A stretch of DNA of 64,000 nucleotides from Streptomyces sp. NBC_00287 (GTDB taxonomy: Bacteria; Actinomycetota; Actinomycetes; Streptomycetales; Streptomycetaceae), in NCBI RefSeq assembly GCF_036173105.1, contig NZ_CP108053.1, forward strand, positions 4,960,001 through 5,024,000. The letters run 5' to 3'. The stretch's first letter is position 1, and the number at the start of each line of letters is the position of its first letter. Below are positions 26,154 to 35,140 of the stretch, piece by piece. The notes beneath the pieces are model-generated. The model was given only the letters and a program-made list of their open reading frames with translations, searched no databases and was not told the DNA's origin. Position numbers and translations under genes: made by a program.

Positions 26154-26187
26154 GGGGGGCTGCCCCTGGTCGGCGGGGCAGCCCCCC
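26154..26187 (-). terminator. Intrinsic terminator of the DUF6479 gene
   Basis: A perfect 13-bp stem (26154-26166 with 26175-26187) and an 8-nt loop, starting 7 bp beyond the stop of the small membrane protein gene on the minus strand. Confidence 0.8.
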
Positions 26188-26194
26188 GCGAGGC

Positions 26195-26563
26195 TCAGAC
26201 GTGTCCCAGACCACCACTGCCGAAGGATCCACTGGACCCCGGCAGCCAGCGCTTCCGCTTCTGGTCCTCGCCGCGCTTGCTGCCGGAGTGGTGGAGGTCG
26301 TACGGCATGAGCCGTTCGCCGCCCTCCGACTGCGGCACTTCGTCCGGCTCCCGCATCTCCCTGGTCTCGCGGACCGGCCCGCCCTCGGGCAGCTTCGGCT
26401 GCTCCTCGGGCGTGGGATGCGGAAGCTCCCGGTCCATGACCCGCATGCCGAACTGCACCGCCCACACCAGTGCACCGGCGATGAACAGGCCGCCTGCAAA
26501 GGCGGCGATCACGTTGAGTACTTCACTCGACGTGGCCGCTAGTTCAAACGTCGTCGTACTCAT
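26195..26563 (-). CDS. DUF6479-type small membrane protein
   Basis: 122 residues with one central membrane helix (about residues 14-38, VIAAFAGGLFIAGALVWAV) and a long polar C-terminal tail with PTPEEQPKLPEGGPV. The order of short N-terminus, one helix and proline/glutamate-rich tail is that of the streptomycete DUF6479 family, function unknown. ATG 26563 is preceded only by TTGGGG. It lies 37 bp downstream of the CGNR regulator gene on the same strand and ends at a strong terminator. Confidence 0.72.
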   Translation of the reverse strand: MSTTTFELAATSSEVLNVIAAFAGGLFIAGALVWAVQFGMRVMDRELPHPTPEEQPKLPEGGPVRETREMREPDEVPQSEGGERLMPYDLHHSGSKRGEDQKRKRWLPGSSGSFGSGGLGHV

Positions 26564-26600
26564 ACCCCAATTATCACCGAAACGGCCGAATACAACCCCT

Positions 26601-27191
26601 TCAGTCCCCGGCAGAACTTGTCCGCCGTGCATACGCCCGCGCCGCCCGCGCCCGGTCCCCGCACCGCGTGGAGCACCAGTGCCGGCGGCCGTGTCGCAGC
26701 AGGTACCGGTTGCAGGGCGGGGAGCCGCAGGCGGTGAGGCGCTCGGCGTCGGGGCTGGTCAGAAGGTCCGCGGCGTCCGTGGCCAGCGCGGCCAGGGCGT
26801 GGTCGAGGATCTGGTCGGTGGGGTGGGCGGCGGCCCGGTAGAGGCCCCGAGTGGCGTCCCAGTGGAGCAGGGAGGCGGCCGGGGCCCGGGTGAGGGCGTC
26901 ATTGACGGCCGCCAGCGCTCCCTTGGGCGCCGGGGCCCCGTCCACATGAGCCGCCAGCAGCGCCCGGATCTGCTCCCGCAGCGACCGCAGCTGCGCCGCG
27001 CACATCTCCCGGATCCCGGCGTCCGCCGGGGCCAGGCCATGGTCCGTCAGCCAGGCGCCCGCGCCCTCGGGGGCGCCCAGGAAGTCGATGTAGTGGCCGC
27101 CCGGCAGGGCTATGGCGCTGTTGGCGAAGTCGAGTGCCGGGTACTGGTCCGCTCCCGGGGCGAGGGGCAGCGTCTCGTTCATGATTCTCAT
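26601..27191 (-). CDS. CGNR zinc-finger protein with ABATE domain, probable regulator
   Basis: 196 residues. The N-terminal ABATE-like domain has DQYPALDFANS and ILDHALAALATDAADLL. The C-terminal zinc finger has the pattern C-x4-C...W-C-x3-C (CGSPPCNRYL, then RRHWCSTRCGDR) followed by a basic stretch. CGNR proteins are stress-linked transcription regulators in actinobacteria. ATG 27191 follows AAGGCGTACC. It is divergent from the MBL hydrolase, and the 82-bp gap contains a large inverted repeat, so autoregulation and control of the hydrolase are likely. Confidence 0.85.
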   Translation of the reverse strand: MRIMNETLPLAPGADQYPALDFANSAIALPGGHYIDFLGAPEGAGAWLTDHGLAPADAGIREMCAAQLRSLREQIRALLAAHVDGAPAPKGALAAVNDALTRAPAASLLHWDATRGLYRAAAHPTDQILDHALAALATDAADLLTSPDAERLTACGSPPCNRYLLRHGRRHWCSTRCGDRARAARAYARRTSSAGD

Positions 27192-27203
27192 GGTACGCCT
27201 TGC

Positions 27204-27263
27204 GGTCATCCGTGAGAACGGTCTACCGTCTCTCACGGATGACCGAAGCATCATCCGTGAGGA
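27204..27263. promoter_or_regulatory. Operator-like inverted repeat between CGNR regulator and MBL hydrolase
   Basis: Perfect 14-bp arms GGTCATCCGTGAGA (27204-27217) and TCTCACGGATGACC (27231-27244) flank a centre that is itself symmetrical (ACGGT-CT-ACCGT). A third half-site TCATCCGTGAGGA (27251-27263) overlaps the RBS of the hydrolase. The spacing suggests a dimeric or tetrameric regulator, most simply the CGNR protein. Confidence 0.65.
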
Positions 27264-27273
27264 GAATGAATTC

Positions 27274-28026
27274 ATGTCCACACCCATGCCCATACGCGTC
27301 CTCGGTGGCCCCACCGCCTTCTTCGAGTACGGCGGTCTGCGCTTCCTCACCGACCCCACCTTCGACGGCCCCGGCGAGTACCCCGGCCGCGCGGTCCTCC
27401 GCAAGACGGCCCCGGCCGCCGCAGCCCCGGCCGACCTCGGCCCCGTGGACGTGGTCCTGCTCTCGCACGACGAGCACGCCGACAATCTCGACCACTCGGG
27501 CCGCGCCCTCCTGGACGGCGTACCGCTCACCCTCACCACCCCCGGCGGCGGTCGCCGGCTCGGTGGCAGTGCCCGGGGGATGGCCGACTGGGAGACGGCC
27601 GAACTGGACCGGCCCGAGGGCGGGACCGTGACCGTGACGGCCGTGCCCGCGATTCACGGACCCGGGCCGCGCGAGGCCGTCGAGCCCGTCACCGGCGAGG
27701 TCGTGGGGTTCGTACTGACCGGCGAAGGGCTGCCCTCCGTGTACGTCAGCGGTGACAACGCCTCGCTCGACGCCGTGAAGGAGATCGCCGACCGCTTCGG
27801 TCCCGTCGACACCGCGATCCTCTTCGCCGGTGCCCCCCGCTTCCCGATCCTGTTCGACGGAGCCCCGCTCGTCCTCGACAGCGCCCAGGCCGCCGAAGCC
27901 GCCCGCCTCCTCGGTGCCCGCCGGGTCGTGCCCGTGCACTGCGACAGCTGGGACCACTTCACGGAAGGGCGCGCGGACGTGGAGGCGGCGTTCCAGGCGG
28001 CCGGACTCGCCGACCGCCTGGAGTGA
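27274..28026 (+). CDS. MBL-fold metallo-hydrolase (UlaG-like)
   Basis: 250 residues. The metal-binding motif is SHDEHADNLD (H-x-x-H-x-D type with Glu replacing one position), with further ligands in AIHGPG, SGDNAS and PVHCDSWDHF. UlaG-like enzymes are lactonases or phosphodiesterases of unknown range; the substrate cannot be told. The ATG follows GAGGAGAATG. It is divergent from the CGNR regulator and probably its target, suggesting an inducible detoxification pair. Confidence 0.85.
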   Translation: MSTPMPIRVLGGPTAFFEYGGLRFLTDPTFDGPGEYPGRAVLRKTAPAAAAPADLGPVDVVLLSHDEHADNLDHSGRALLDGVPLTLTTPGGGRRLGGSARGMADWETAELDRPEGGTVTVTAVPAIHGPGPREAVEPVTGEVVGFVLTGEGLPSVYVSGDNASLDAVKEIADRFGPVDTAILFAGAPRFPILFDGAPLVLDSAQAAEAARLLGARRVVPVHCDSWDHFTEGRADVEAAFQAAGLADRLE

Positions 28027-28032
28027 GGCGCG

Positions 28033-29358
28033 TCAGGGCTGAAGCGGCATGCTCCAGCAGTTGGAGTGGGCCGACCTGCCCTTCAGACGGTCGGTGAGCC
28101 AGTCGACCGCGTCGCCCTGGTCGGCGAGCAGAGGGGTGAAGTGGTTGAGCAGGGGGCTGCCCGTGTTCGGGAGGAGCACGGGGTCGTAGGTGACGTTGGC
28201 GCCCTTCGCGCACCAGTCGGTCGCCAGGCGGCGGGCCTGGGCGTGCGGGACCAGATCGTCGCTGACGCCGGTCGCCACGCGGACCGGGGTCGTGGGCTTC
28301 AGGGTGCCGATGCGCTGGCTGTTCAGGAAGGACGTCAGAGCCGGGGTGGCGGCGATGATGTCGCTGACCGAGCGGCCGTCGGTGGTCCAGTCCGTGCTCT
28401 CGGCGCCGCCGTACCCGAACAGCGCGTCGCCCACGCACATCGTCGACAGATCGGCCAGCGCCGCCTTGCCCGCCGTATTCAGGTGGGCCTCCGCGATCGG
28501 CTTCAGGGCCGGGTCGGACTGGAGGAAGCCGTTGAGGGACCAGCCGAGCGCACCGGCCAGTTCGCTGCCGTCGATCGCCCGGGTGACCTCGGTCAGGTCG
28601 GCGGGCGGGGCACCGGCGTACGTCCCGGCCAGGTTGACGTCGGGGGCGTAGGAGGGCTGGAGTTCGGCGGCGGCCGCGCTCGCGCCGCCGCCCTGGCTGT
28701 ACCCGAACAGGCCCACCCGGGACTCGGCGGTCACCGAGGCCCCGCCCACCTTGCGGGCGGCGCGGGCGGCGTCGAGGAGGGCGTGGGCCTCGTCGACCCG
28801 GTTGACGTAGGTGTGCAGCCGGTCGGTCGCGCCGAGGCCGGCGTAGTCGGTGACGACGACGGCCGTACCGGTGGCGAGGAGGCGGTAGATCGCCAGGTCC
28901 TCGTAACCGACGGAGACCGTCTCGCCGTTGAGCCGCAGCGGATGCTCCAGGCCCATGGACGCGGCGCACTGGTCGCCCTGGCCCATGGTCCCGGGGGCGA
29001 GTGCGACCAGGGGTCGTGGGCCCTCGCCCTTCCAGGCGGCGCTGGGTTCGATGTAGGCGCCGGTCACGGCGACCGGGCTGCCGCTGGAGTCGGTGGACTT
29101 GTACATCAACCGGGTCGCCCTGCCCGGCAGCGGGCCGTTCAGGCTCGGCAGGCTCAGGGCCAGCTTGAGCGGCTCGGTGCGGACCAGGGTGCCGTCCGCG
29201 GCGGGCAGGGTGGTGGGCGGGTTGTAGAACGCCGGGATGGTGACGCCTCGTGACACGACCTCGTCGGCCGCCGTGGCGGCGGTGCCGGCGAGGACCTGGG
29301 CGCCGAGACAAGCGGCGCCGATGACGCTTACGGCCAGGAGCCGTCTGCGTTCGGGCAT
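28033..29358 (-). CDS. Secreted lipase/esterase (secretory lipase family)
   Basis: 441 residues. The signal peptide starts MPERRRLLAVSVIGAA and is cleaved near ATAADE. The alpha/beta-hydrolase domain has a nucleophile elbow GYSQGG, with an oxyanion region VVVTDYAGLG and a late Asp/His pair (GVSDDLVPHAQ and LLNHFTPL). It matches the secretory lipase family of about 400 residues. ATG 29358 follows AGGAGGTTCGCC, which settles the start. It probably hydrolyses extracellular esters. Confidence 0.88.
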   Translation of the reverse strand: MPERRRLLAVSVIGAACLGAQVLAGTAATAADEVVSRGVTIPAFYNPPTTLPAADGTLVRTEPLKLALSLPSLNGPLPGRATRLMYKSTDSSGSPVAVTGAYIEPSAAWKGEGPRPLVALAPGTMGQGDQCAASMGLEHPLRLNGETVSVGYEDLAIYRLLATGTAVVVTDYAGLGATDRLHTYVNRVDEAHALLDAARAARKVGGASVTAESRVGLFGYSQGGGASAAAAELQPSYAPDVNLAGTYAGAPPADLTEVTRAIDGSELAGALGWSLNGFLQSDPALKPIAEAHLNTAGKAALADLSTMCVGDALFGYGGAESTDWTTDGRSVSDIIAATPALTSFLNSQRIGTLKPTTPVRVATGVSDDLVPHAQARRLATDWCAKGANVTYDPVLLPNTGSPLLNHFTPLLADQGDAVDWLTDRLKGRSAHSNCWSMPLQP

Positions 29359-29719
29359 GGCGAACCTCCTGATGAAGCGGCTGGCAGGAAGGTGCGGTGG
29401 TACGGCGGCCCGCCGCACCTCGTCGTCCAAGAGCGTGTGCGCGGGCCGCCTGTGAGGGGCTCGCCAGGACCGTACCGTCGGTAACACTGCGATCGATACT
29501 GGCCGGTAGGTTACGGTTCGGTAATTTAATCTCGCCCCTTCCGCCACGCGGCGCGGGATACCTGCGGCCGACCCGCCCTAGTCCCCGGGAGGGAGCCGCG
29601 AACCGGGGCGTACTGCGGATTCAGTAGCCGCGATTGTCGGCAGCCGCACGACGACAGGACATGTCGCTCCCGGAGAGCCTGGACCTACCTTCGACGTCCA
29701 GATCTGGAGACCTCTCCCC
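29359..29719. other. Divergent intergenic region between lipase and MMPL transporter genes
   Basis: 361 bp without a convincing gene. It contains several CGGTA/TACCG elements between 29470 and 29526, including the imperfect palindrome TTACGGTTCGGTAA (29511-29524) next to the AT-rich TTTAAT. These are candidate operator and promoter sequences for the divergent genes. Confidence 0.4.
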
Positions 29720-31930
29720 GTGGCTACTTTCCTGTATCGACTGGGCCGCCTGGCCTTCCGGCGGCGCTGGTACGTCGCACTGGTCTGGGCGGCCGTGCTG
29801 GCCGCCGTCGGGCTGGGCGCCATGAAGGCCCCGGCGGCCGCCGACGAAGAGTTCTCCATGCCGGGGATCGAGTCGCAGCAGGCGTTCGACCTGCTGGAGG
29901 AGCGCTTCCCCGGCACCACGGCCGACGGCGCGACCGCACGGGTCGTGTTCGTCGCGCCCGGCGGGGAGAAGGTCACCGCGAGCGAGAACAAGGAGGCCGT
30001 CGAGGCCGCCGTGGCCGAGCTGGGTGACGGCTCGCAGGTCGCGAGCGCCGTGGATCCCTTCACGGCGGGCGCCGTGAGCAAGGACGGCACCACGGCGTAC
30101 ACGACCGTCACCTACAAGGTCGGCGCGGCCGATCTCACCGACGCCAGCAAGACGCAGCTGGAGGAGACGCTCGTCGAGGCCCGGGACTCCGGGCTGACCG
30201 TCGAGGCCGGCGGCACCGCCATGGAGAGCGAGGGCGGTCCCGGCGGGGCTGCCGAGGCGATCGGCATAGCGATCGCCGCTGTCGTCCTGCTGGTCACCTT
30301 CGGTTCGCTCGCCGCCGCGGGGCTGCCGCTGCTGACCGCGATCATCGGCGTCGGCGTGAGCATGGCCACCATCCTGGCCCTGGCCAGCACCCTCGGCCTT
30401 TCCTCGACCACCGGCACGCTGGCGATGATGCTGGGGCTTGCCGTCGGTATCGACTACGCCCTGTTCGTCGTCTCCCGCTATCGCGAGGAGCGCGCCAAGG
30501 GGAAGGCGCCCCAGGAGGCCGTCGCCCTCGCCACCGGTACTGCCGGATCCGCCGTCGTCTTCGCCGGTCTCACTGTCGTCATCGCCCTCGCCGGGCTCTC
30601 GGTGGTCGGTATCCCGATGCTGACCAAGATGGGGCTCGCCGCCGCGGGTGCGGTCGTCATCGGGGTACTGATCGCGCTGACGCTCGTCCCGGCCTTCCTC
30701 GGCTTCTGGCCCAACGCCGTGATGGCACGCAAGGCCCGCCGCAAGGGCCGTATCGAAGAGGCACCCAAGGACAACGGCGGCACCCGCTGGGCCCGCTTCG
30801 TGCTGCGCCGCCCGCTGCCCGTGCTGCTCCTCGGTGTCGTGGGCCTCGGTGCCCTCGCGATGCCTGTGATGGACCTCCAGCTCGGCATGCCCGGCGACGA
30901 GGCCAAGTCGACGTCCACCACCGAGCGGCGGGCCTACGACGCGCTCGCCGAGGGCTTCGGGCCGGGCTTCAACGGGCCGCTGACCGTCGTCGTCGACGCT
31001 CAGGGCGCCGACGATCCCAAGGCCGCCGCGGACGCGGTCTCGAAGGAGATCGGCGGCACCGAGGGCGTGGTCTCCGTGTCCCCCGCCCGCTTCAACGACG
31101 CCGGTGACACCGCCGTCCTCTCCGTCGTGCCGGCCACCGCGCCGACCGACGAGAAGACCAAGGACCTGGTGACGACGATTCGTGGCGAGCGGCCGGGCGT
31201 GGAGTCCGAGACCGGGGCCACCTTCGAGGTCACCGGCACCACCGCGCTGAACATCGACATCTCCGAGAAGGTGCAGTCCGCGCTGGTGCCGTATCTCGTC
31301 GTCGTGGTCGGCCTCGCCGTCATCCTGCTGATGCTGGTCTTCCGGTCCGTCCTCGTCCCGCTGAAGGCGGCCCTCGGCTTCCTGCTCTCGGTGCTCGCCT
31401 CCCTGGGCGCCGTGGTCGTGGTCTTCCAGCAGGGGCACGGCGCCGAGCTCTTCGGGGTGGAGCAGACCGGTCCGATCATGAGCCTGATGCCGATCTTCCT
31501 GGTGGGCATCGTCTTCGGACTCGCGATGGACTACGAGGTCTTCCTGGTCTCGCGGATGCGCGAGGCGTACGTCCATGGAGAGTCGCCCGCTCAGGCCGTG
31601 ACCTCCGGTTTCCGGCACAGCGCCCGGGTGGTCGTGGCCGCCGCGCTGATCATGATCGCGGTCTTCGCCGGCTTCATCGGCGAGAGCGACTCCATGATCA
31701 AGATGATCGGGTTCGGACTCGCCACCGCGGTCCTGTTCGACGCCTTCGTCGTCCGGATGGCGATCGTGCCCGCGGTCCTCGCCCTGCTCGGCGACAAGGC
31801 CTGGTGGCTGCCGAAGTGGCTGGACCGGATCCTGCCCCGGGTCGATGTGGAGGGCGAAGCGCTGAACCGCCCGGCGGAGCCGGCCGCCACGGCTCCGGCC
31901 GAGAAGGAGGTCGCGCGCGCCGGAAGGTGA
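29720..31930 (+). CDS. MMPL family transporter
   Basis: 736 residues, about twelve membrane helices in the RND arrangement: helix 1, a large extracytoplasmic loop, helices 2-6, then a repeat of the plan. The motif GLAVGIDYALFVVSRYREE and its partner GLAMDYEVFLVSRMREAY are the duplicated proton-relay helices. MMPL proteins export lipids, peptides or drugs. The GTG has GGAGA eight bases upstream. It is 81 bp before a two-component system that may respond to the same stress. Confidence 0.92.
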   Translation: MATFLYRLGRLAFRRRWYVALVWAAVLAAVGLGAMKAPAAADEEFSMPGIESQQAFDLLEERFPGTTADGATARVVFVAPGGEKVTASENKEAVEAAVAELGDGSQVASAVDPFTAGAVSKDGTTAYTTVTYKVGAADLTDASKTQLEETLVEARDSGLTVEAGGTAMESEGGPGGAAEAIGIAIAAVVLLVTFGSLAAAGLPLLTAIIGVGVSMATILALASTLGLSSTTGTLAMMLGLAVGIDYALFVVSRYREERAKGKAPQEAVALATGTAGSAVVFAGLTVVIALAGLSVVGIPMLTKMGLAAAGAVVIGVLIALTLVPAFLGFWPNAVMARKARRKGRIEEAPKDNGGTRWARFVLRRPLPVLLLGVVGLGALAMPVMDLQLGMPGDEAKSTSTTERRAYDALAEGFGPGFNGPLTVVVDAQGADDPKAAADAVSKEIGGTEGVVSVSPARFNDAGDTAVLSVVPATAPTDEKTKDLVTTIRGERPGVESETGATFEVTGTTALNIDISEKVQSALVPYLVVVVGLAVILLMLVFRSVLVPLKAALGFLLSVLASLGAVVVVFQQGHGAELFGVEQTGPIMSLMPIFLVGIVFGLAMDYEVFLVSRMREAYVHGESPAQAVTSGFRHSARVVVAAALIMIAVFAGFIGESDSMIKMIGFGLATAVLFDAFVVRMAIVPAVLALLGDKAWWLPKWLDRILPRVDVEGEALNRPAEPAATAPAEKEVARAGR

Positions 31931-32011
31931 CGCACACCGGCCGCCCGTGGTCCTCGGGGACCCGGGCGGCCTGCACCATGGATGTGAGCCCCTTCACCGA
32001 GAGAGCCCCCG

Positions 32012-33247
32012 ATGAGCAAGAGCCTGGAGCGCTACGCGGACCGCTTCGAGCAGTACGCGGAACGGTTCCCGCGCGCCGTCGACGTGGTGACCGTCCTGTC
32101 ACTGATCGGCTGCGCGACCCTCGGCACCCAGCTCAGCATGCCCGGCGCCGAGCCGCCGGACCCGGGCAAGCTCACCGAGGTCCTCCTCGGCCTGAGCTGC
32201 CTGGTCCTGCTGAAGTACCGCAGCCATCCGCGTACCGCCGTCGTCGTGACCGCGGTCGTCACGGTGATGGCCATCGCGCGCGGGTACCTGCTCACCCCGC
32301 TGCTGCTGGCCCCGCTCCTCGCGGCGCTGTACTGGCTGGCCGCCCTGTGCGACCGCAAGACCGTCCGCGTCTACGGTGCCGTCATCGTGGTGGCGCTGAT
32401 CACCACGAACGTGATCAGCGACTCCATGGACGGCCTCTCGGTGGTGCTCAGGGTCATCGGCCCCGTCTTCTGGCTGGCCCTGCCCATCGCCGCCGGCAGC
32501 ATGGCCCGGCTGCGCCGCGCCTACGTGGACGCGGTACACGCCCGCGCCGAGCACGCCGAGCGCACCCGCGAGGAGGAAGCGCGGCTGCGGGTCGCCGAGG
32601 AGCGGATGCGGATCGCCCGTGAGCTGCACGATGTCGTCGCCCACCATCTGGCGCTGGCCAACGCCCAGGCCGGTACGGCCGCCCACCTCGCGCGCTCCAA
32701 GCCCGAGCAGAGCCTGAAGATCCTCGACGATCTCACCGGTACGACCTCCGCGGCGCTGCGCGAGCTGAAGGCGACCCTGGGGCTGCTGCGGCAGGACGAC
32801 GGACCGGACAGCGAAGGCCTCGAGCCCGCCCCGGGCCTCGCCAAGCTGCCCGAGCTGATCCAGGCGTGCGCGTCGGCGGGGCTCGATGTCACCACGACCA
32901 CGGAAGGTGTGCCCCGGACGCTGTCACCGGGCGTGGACCTGACCGCGTACCGGATCGTGCAGGAGGCGCTCACCAACGTCTCCAAGCACGCCCCGGAGCA
33001 GACCGCCCATGTCCGTTTCACCTATGCCGACGCCCGGCTGGTCATCAAGGTCAGCAATGACGGACCGGCCGCCGCAGCGCCGAACGGCTCCGTCGGCTTC
33101 GGGCTCATGGGCATGCGGGAGCGCGCCCAGTCCATCGGCGGCGAACTGTGTGCGGGGCCGCGCCCCGAGGGCGGCTTCGAGGTCACCACCGCGCTGCCGC
33201 TGCTCCCCGCCGCCACCGCCACCGCCGTAGAAAGAGAGTCGCCGTGA
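32012..33247 (+). CDS. Sensor histidine kinase (HisKA_3 type)
   Basis: 411 residues. About four to five N-terminal membrane helices (residues 28-170) are followed by a coiled linker, a dimerisation/phosphoacceptor helix RIARELHDVVAHHLAL (His206) and a HATPase domain with the glycine-rich GSVGFGLMGMRERAQ. It autophosphorylates and passes phosphate to the adjacent regulator; the two overlap by GTGA. The sensor part has almost no extracytoplasmic loop, suggesting detection of an intramembrane signal such as a cell-envelope-active drug. Confidence 0.92.
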   Translation: MSKSLERYADRFEQYAERFPRAVDVVTVLSLIGCATLGTQLSMPGAEPPDPGKLTEVLLGLSCLVLLKYRSHPRTAVVVTAVVTVMAIARGYLLTPLLLAPLLAALYWLAALCDRKTVRVYGAVIVVALITTNVISDSMDGLSVVLRVIGPVFWLALPIAAGSMARLRRAYVDAVHARAEHAERTREEEARLRVAEERMRIARELHDVVAHHLALANAQAGTAAHLARSKPEQSLKILDDLTGTTSAALRELKATLGLLRQDDGPDSEGLEPAPGLAKLPELIQACASAGLDVTTTTEGVPRTLSPGVDLTAYRIVQEALTNVSKHAPEQTAHVRFTYADARLVIKVSNDGPAAAAPNGSVGFGLMGMRERAQSIGGELCAGPRPEGGFEVTTALPLLPAATATAVERESP

Positions 33248-33927
33248 CCGTCCGGGTGCTGCTCGCCGACGACCAGGCCCTGCTGCGGGCCACCTTCCGG
33301 ATCCTGATCGACTCCTGCGAAGACATGGAGGTCGTCGGCGAGGCCTCCGACGGCGCCGAGGCGCTGGAGCTGGCCCGCCTCCACCGCCCGGACGTCGTCC
33401 TCATGGACATCCGGATGCCGGGCACGGACGGCCTGGCCGGTACCTCCCTGATCTGCGCCGACCCCGACCTGGCCGCGACGAAGGTGCTGATCCTCACCAC
33501 CTTCGAGACCGAGGACTACGTCGCCCAGGCGCTGCGGGCCGGGGCGAGCGGGTTCCTCGGCAAGGACGTCACCGCGGACGTCCTGCTGGCCGGTATCCGC
33601 ACGGTGGCCTCCGGAGACGCGCTCCTGTCACCCGGCGCCACCCGCACCCTCATCACCCGCTTCCTCACCTCACCGGCGCCGGGCGGCGATCTGGCGCCTC
33701 CGGAGGCGCTGGCCGAACTCACCGTCCGGGAACGGGAGGTGATGGCGCTGGCCGCGGAGGGCAAGTCCAATGCGGAGATCGCGGAGCTGCTGGTGGTGAG
33801 CCCGCTGACGGTACGGACGCACATCCACCGGGCGATGACGAAGCTGAACGCCCGGGACCGGGCTCAGCTGGTGGTCATCGCGTATCAGACGGGGCTGGTG
33901 CAGGCGGGTCCTGCCGGTTCAGTGTGA
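33244..33927 (+). CDS. NarL/LuxR-type response regulator
   Basis: 227 residues. The receiver domain has the acidic pocket ADDQ, phosphoacceptor Asp55 in VVLMDIRMPG, and a Thr/Lys switch (LTTFET, FLGKDV). The C-terminal LuxR helix-turn-helix begins at LTVREREVMALAAEGKS. It is the partner of the preceding kinase. Its 3' end overlaps the 3' end of the convergent membrane protein gene by 53 bp, which may allow antisense interference between the two transcripts. Confidence 0.93.
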   Translation: MTVRVLLADDQALLRATFRILIDSCEDMEVVGEASDGAEALELARLHRPDVVLMDIRMPGTDGLAGTSLICADPDLAATKVLILTTFETEDYVAQALRAGASGFLGKDVTADVLLAGIRTVASGDALLSPGATRTLITRFLTSPAPGGDLAPPEALAELTVREREVMALAAEGKSNAEIAELLVVSPLTVRTHIHRAMTKLNARDRAQLVVIAYQTGLVQAGPAGSV

Positions 33928-34690
33928 AGGCCGCTTCCGTCGTACGGCACAACCCCTCGACCGAGGTCCGCAGCGACCGCCAGGACGCCAGCCCCAGCAG
34001 GATCCCGACCGGCGCCGCCGGCCACCACCAGGCGCCGAGCAGCGTGAACGCGGCGCTCCAGGACAGCGCCTCGCAGGCCGCGTCGTAGGCGTCGCGGGCC
34101 TCGGCGAGCGCGGCGCGCGGTGCCTCCTCGGCGCCGAGCAGGAGCGCGGTCCAGCCACTGACGACGTCGCACTGTGCCTCGGTGCGGCGGAAGCGGTCGC
34201 CGCACCAGGTGGGGGAGTCGGGGCGGCCGGTCGAACGGGCGCGGGAGGCGCGGGCGTCGAGGCGGTCGGCGCGCAGCTCCCGACCGTCGGCCCGGGCCCG
34301 TACCGACCGCCGGGCCAGCAGGTCCGGCGGCACCCAGCGCCCGACCCGCCACGCCGTGACCCGCCGCCCCAAGGGCATCAGCCACCAGGGCCACGCCCCG
34401 GACGCCAACGCCCCGATCCCGGCGGCGACATACGGCACCGCGAAAGCGGCGGCCACCACCGGTACGGCGACGAGGACCAGCGAGGCGATCCCGTCGGCGG
34501 TCAGCCCGCCGCTCATGCGCAGGGCGTCGGCAATGCGGGTGCGGGCGAGGGCGACGTCGTTCCAGTGGCTGTGCCCCAACTCACCGCCGCCGACGAGCGC
34601 GACGACCACGAACAGCGCGGCGGGCAGCAGCCGGCGCAGAAACCAGCCGTCGGGTATGCGCTTTTGCAGCTCCGCGAGCAGGGCGACCAT
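33875..34690 (-). CDS. Membrane protein of the CHAT-linked cassette
   Basis: 271 residues. The N-terminus resembles an amphipathic helix (LLAELQKRIPDGWFLRR). Three membrane helices lie at about 20-38, 66-92 and 97-112, a charged arginine-rich cytoplasmic region at about 115-190, then a helical section and a last hydrophobic stretch (TLLGAWWWPAAPVGILLGL). No family recognised. It starts 2 bp after the stop of the zinc-ribbon gene, a coupled arrangement, so the two should be made together; the CHAT gene is divergent. A membrane effector or anchor is plausible. Confidence 0.75.
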   Translation of the reverse strand: MVALLAELQKRIPDGWFLRRLLPAALFVVVALVGGGELGHSHWNDVALARTRIADALRMSGGLTADGIASLVLVAVPVVAAAFAVPYVAAGIGALASGAWPWWLMPLGRRVTAWRVGRWVPPDLLARRSVRARADGRELRADRLDARASRARSTGRPDSPTWCGDRFRRTEAQCDVVSGWTALLLGAEEAPRAALAEARDAYDAACEALSWSAAFTLLGAWWWPAAPVGILLGLASWRSLRTSVEGLCRTTEAAFTLNRQDPPAPAPSDTR

Positions 34691-34692
34691 CG

Positions 34693-35076
34693 TCAGCCGT
34701 CGATCAGGCGCATGGGCAGTCCATGGAGCGCGCAGGTCGGGGTGTCCGTGGCTTCTTCGCGCAGGTCGACCCGGCCGCAGCGCCTGGTGGGGCAGATCCA
34801 GCCGACCGACTGCGGAGTGGGGCGGCCGATCCAGTCGCCCACGCCCATCGTGGGGTCGAGCCCGAGCCCGCCCGGTACTCCGGCGGCTTCGACGGTGTCG
34901 TGCAGGGCCCGTACGGCGTCCCGCCACTCCCGGCTCGCGGGATCCCTGTCCCGTACGGCCGCGAAGGCGGGCTCCCATACGGCGGGGCCGACCAGTCCGC
35001 GCAGATCGTCGATGTTGCGGCACAGATACTCGACGGCGTCCTCGTACACCTGCCGCGCCTTTGCCCCGTCCCCCAC
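34693..35076 (-). CDS. Small protein with C-terminal zinc ribbon, CHAT-linked
   Basis: 127 residues. The N-terminal about 75 residues are helical and hydrophilic (KARQVYEDAVEYLCRNIDDL). After a GVGDWIGRPTPQS turn comes a probable zinc-binding module of the pattern C-x3-C-x15-C-x2-H (CPTRRC ... CALH). It could be an adaptor in which the ribbon binds a partner or nucleic acid. GTG 35076 is chosen for its GGGAGG five bases upstream. Divergent from the CHAT gene with a 64-bp gap. Family not recognised. Confidence 0.7.
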   Translation of the reverse strand: MGDGAKARQVYEDAVEYLCRNIDDLRGLVGPAVWEPAFAAVRDRDPASREWRDAVRALHDTVEAAGVPGGLGLDPTMGVGDWIGRPTPQSVGWICPTRRCGRVDLREEATDTPTCALHGLPMRLIDG

Positions 35077-35129
35077 GGCGGCCTCCCTGGAAGTCCTGAG
35101 AACCACTGCCTCCTGACAGGCGGTCAGAC

Positions 35130-35135
35130 TAATGT
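35130..35135 (+). promoter_or_regulatory. -10 element for a probable leaderless CHAT-gene transcript
   Basis: TAATGT lies five bases before ATG 35141, which is directly followed by a second ATG and has no Shine-Dalgarno sequence. This is the spacing of leaderless actinobacterial mRNAs. The only 64-bp gap to the zinc-ribbon gene must also hold the opposing promoter. Confidence 0.5.
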
Positions 35136-35140
35136 AAAGA

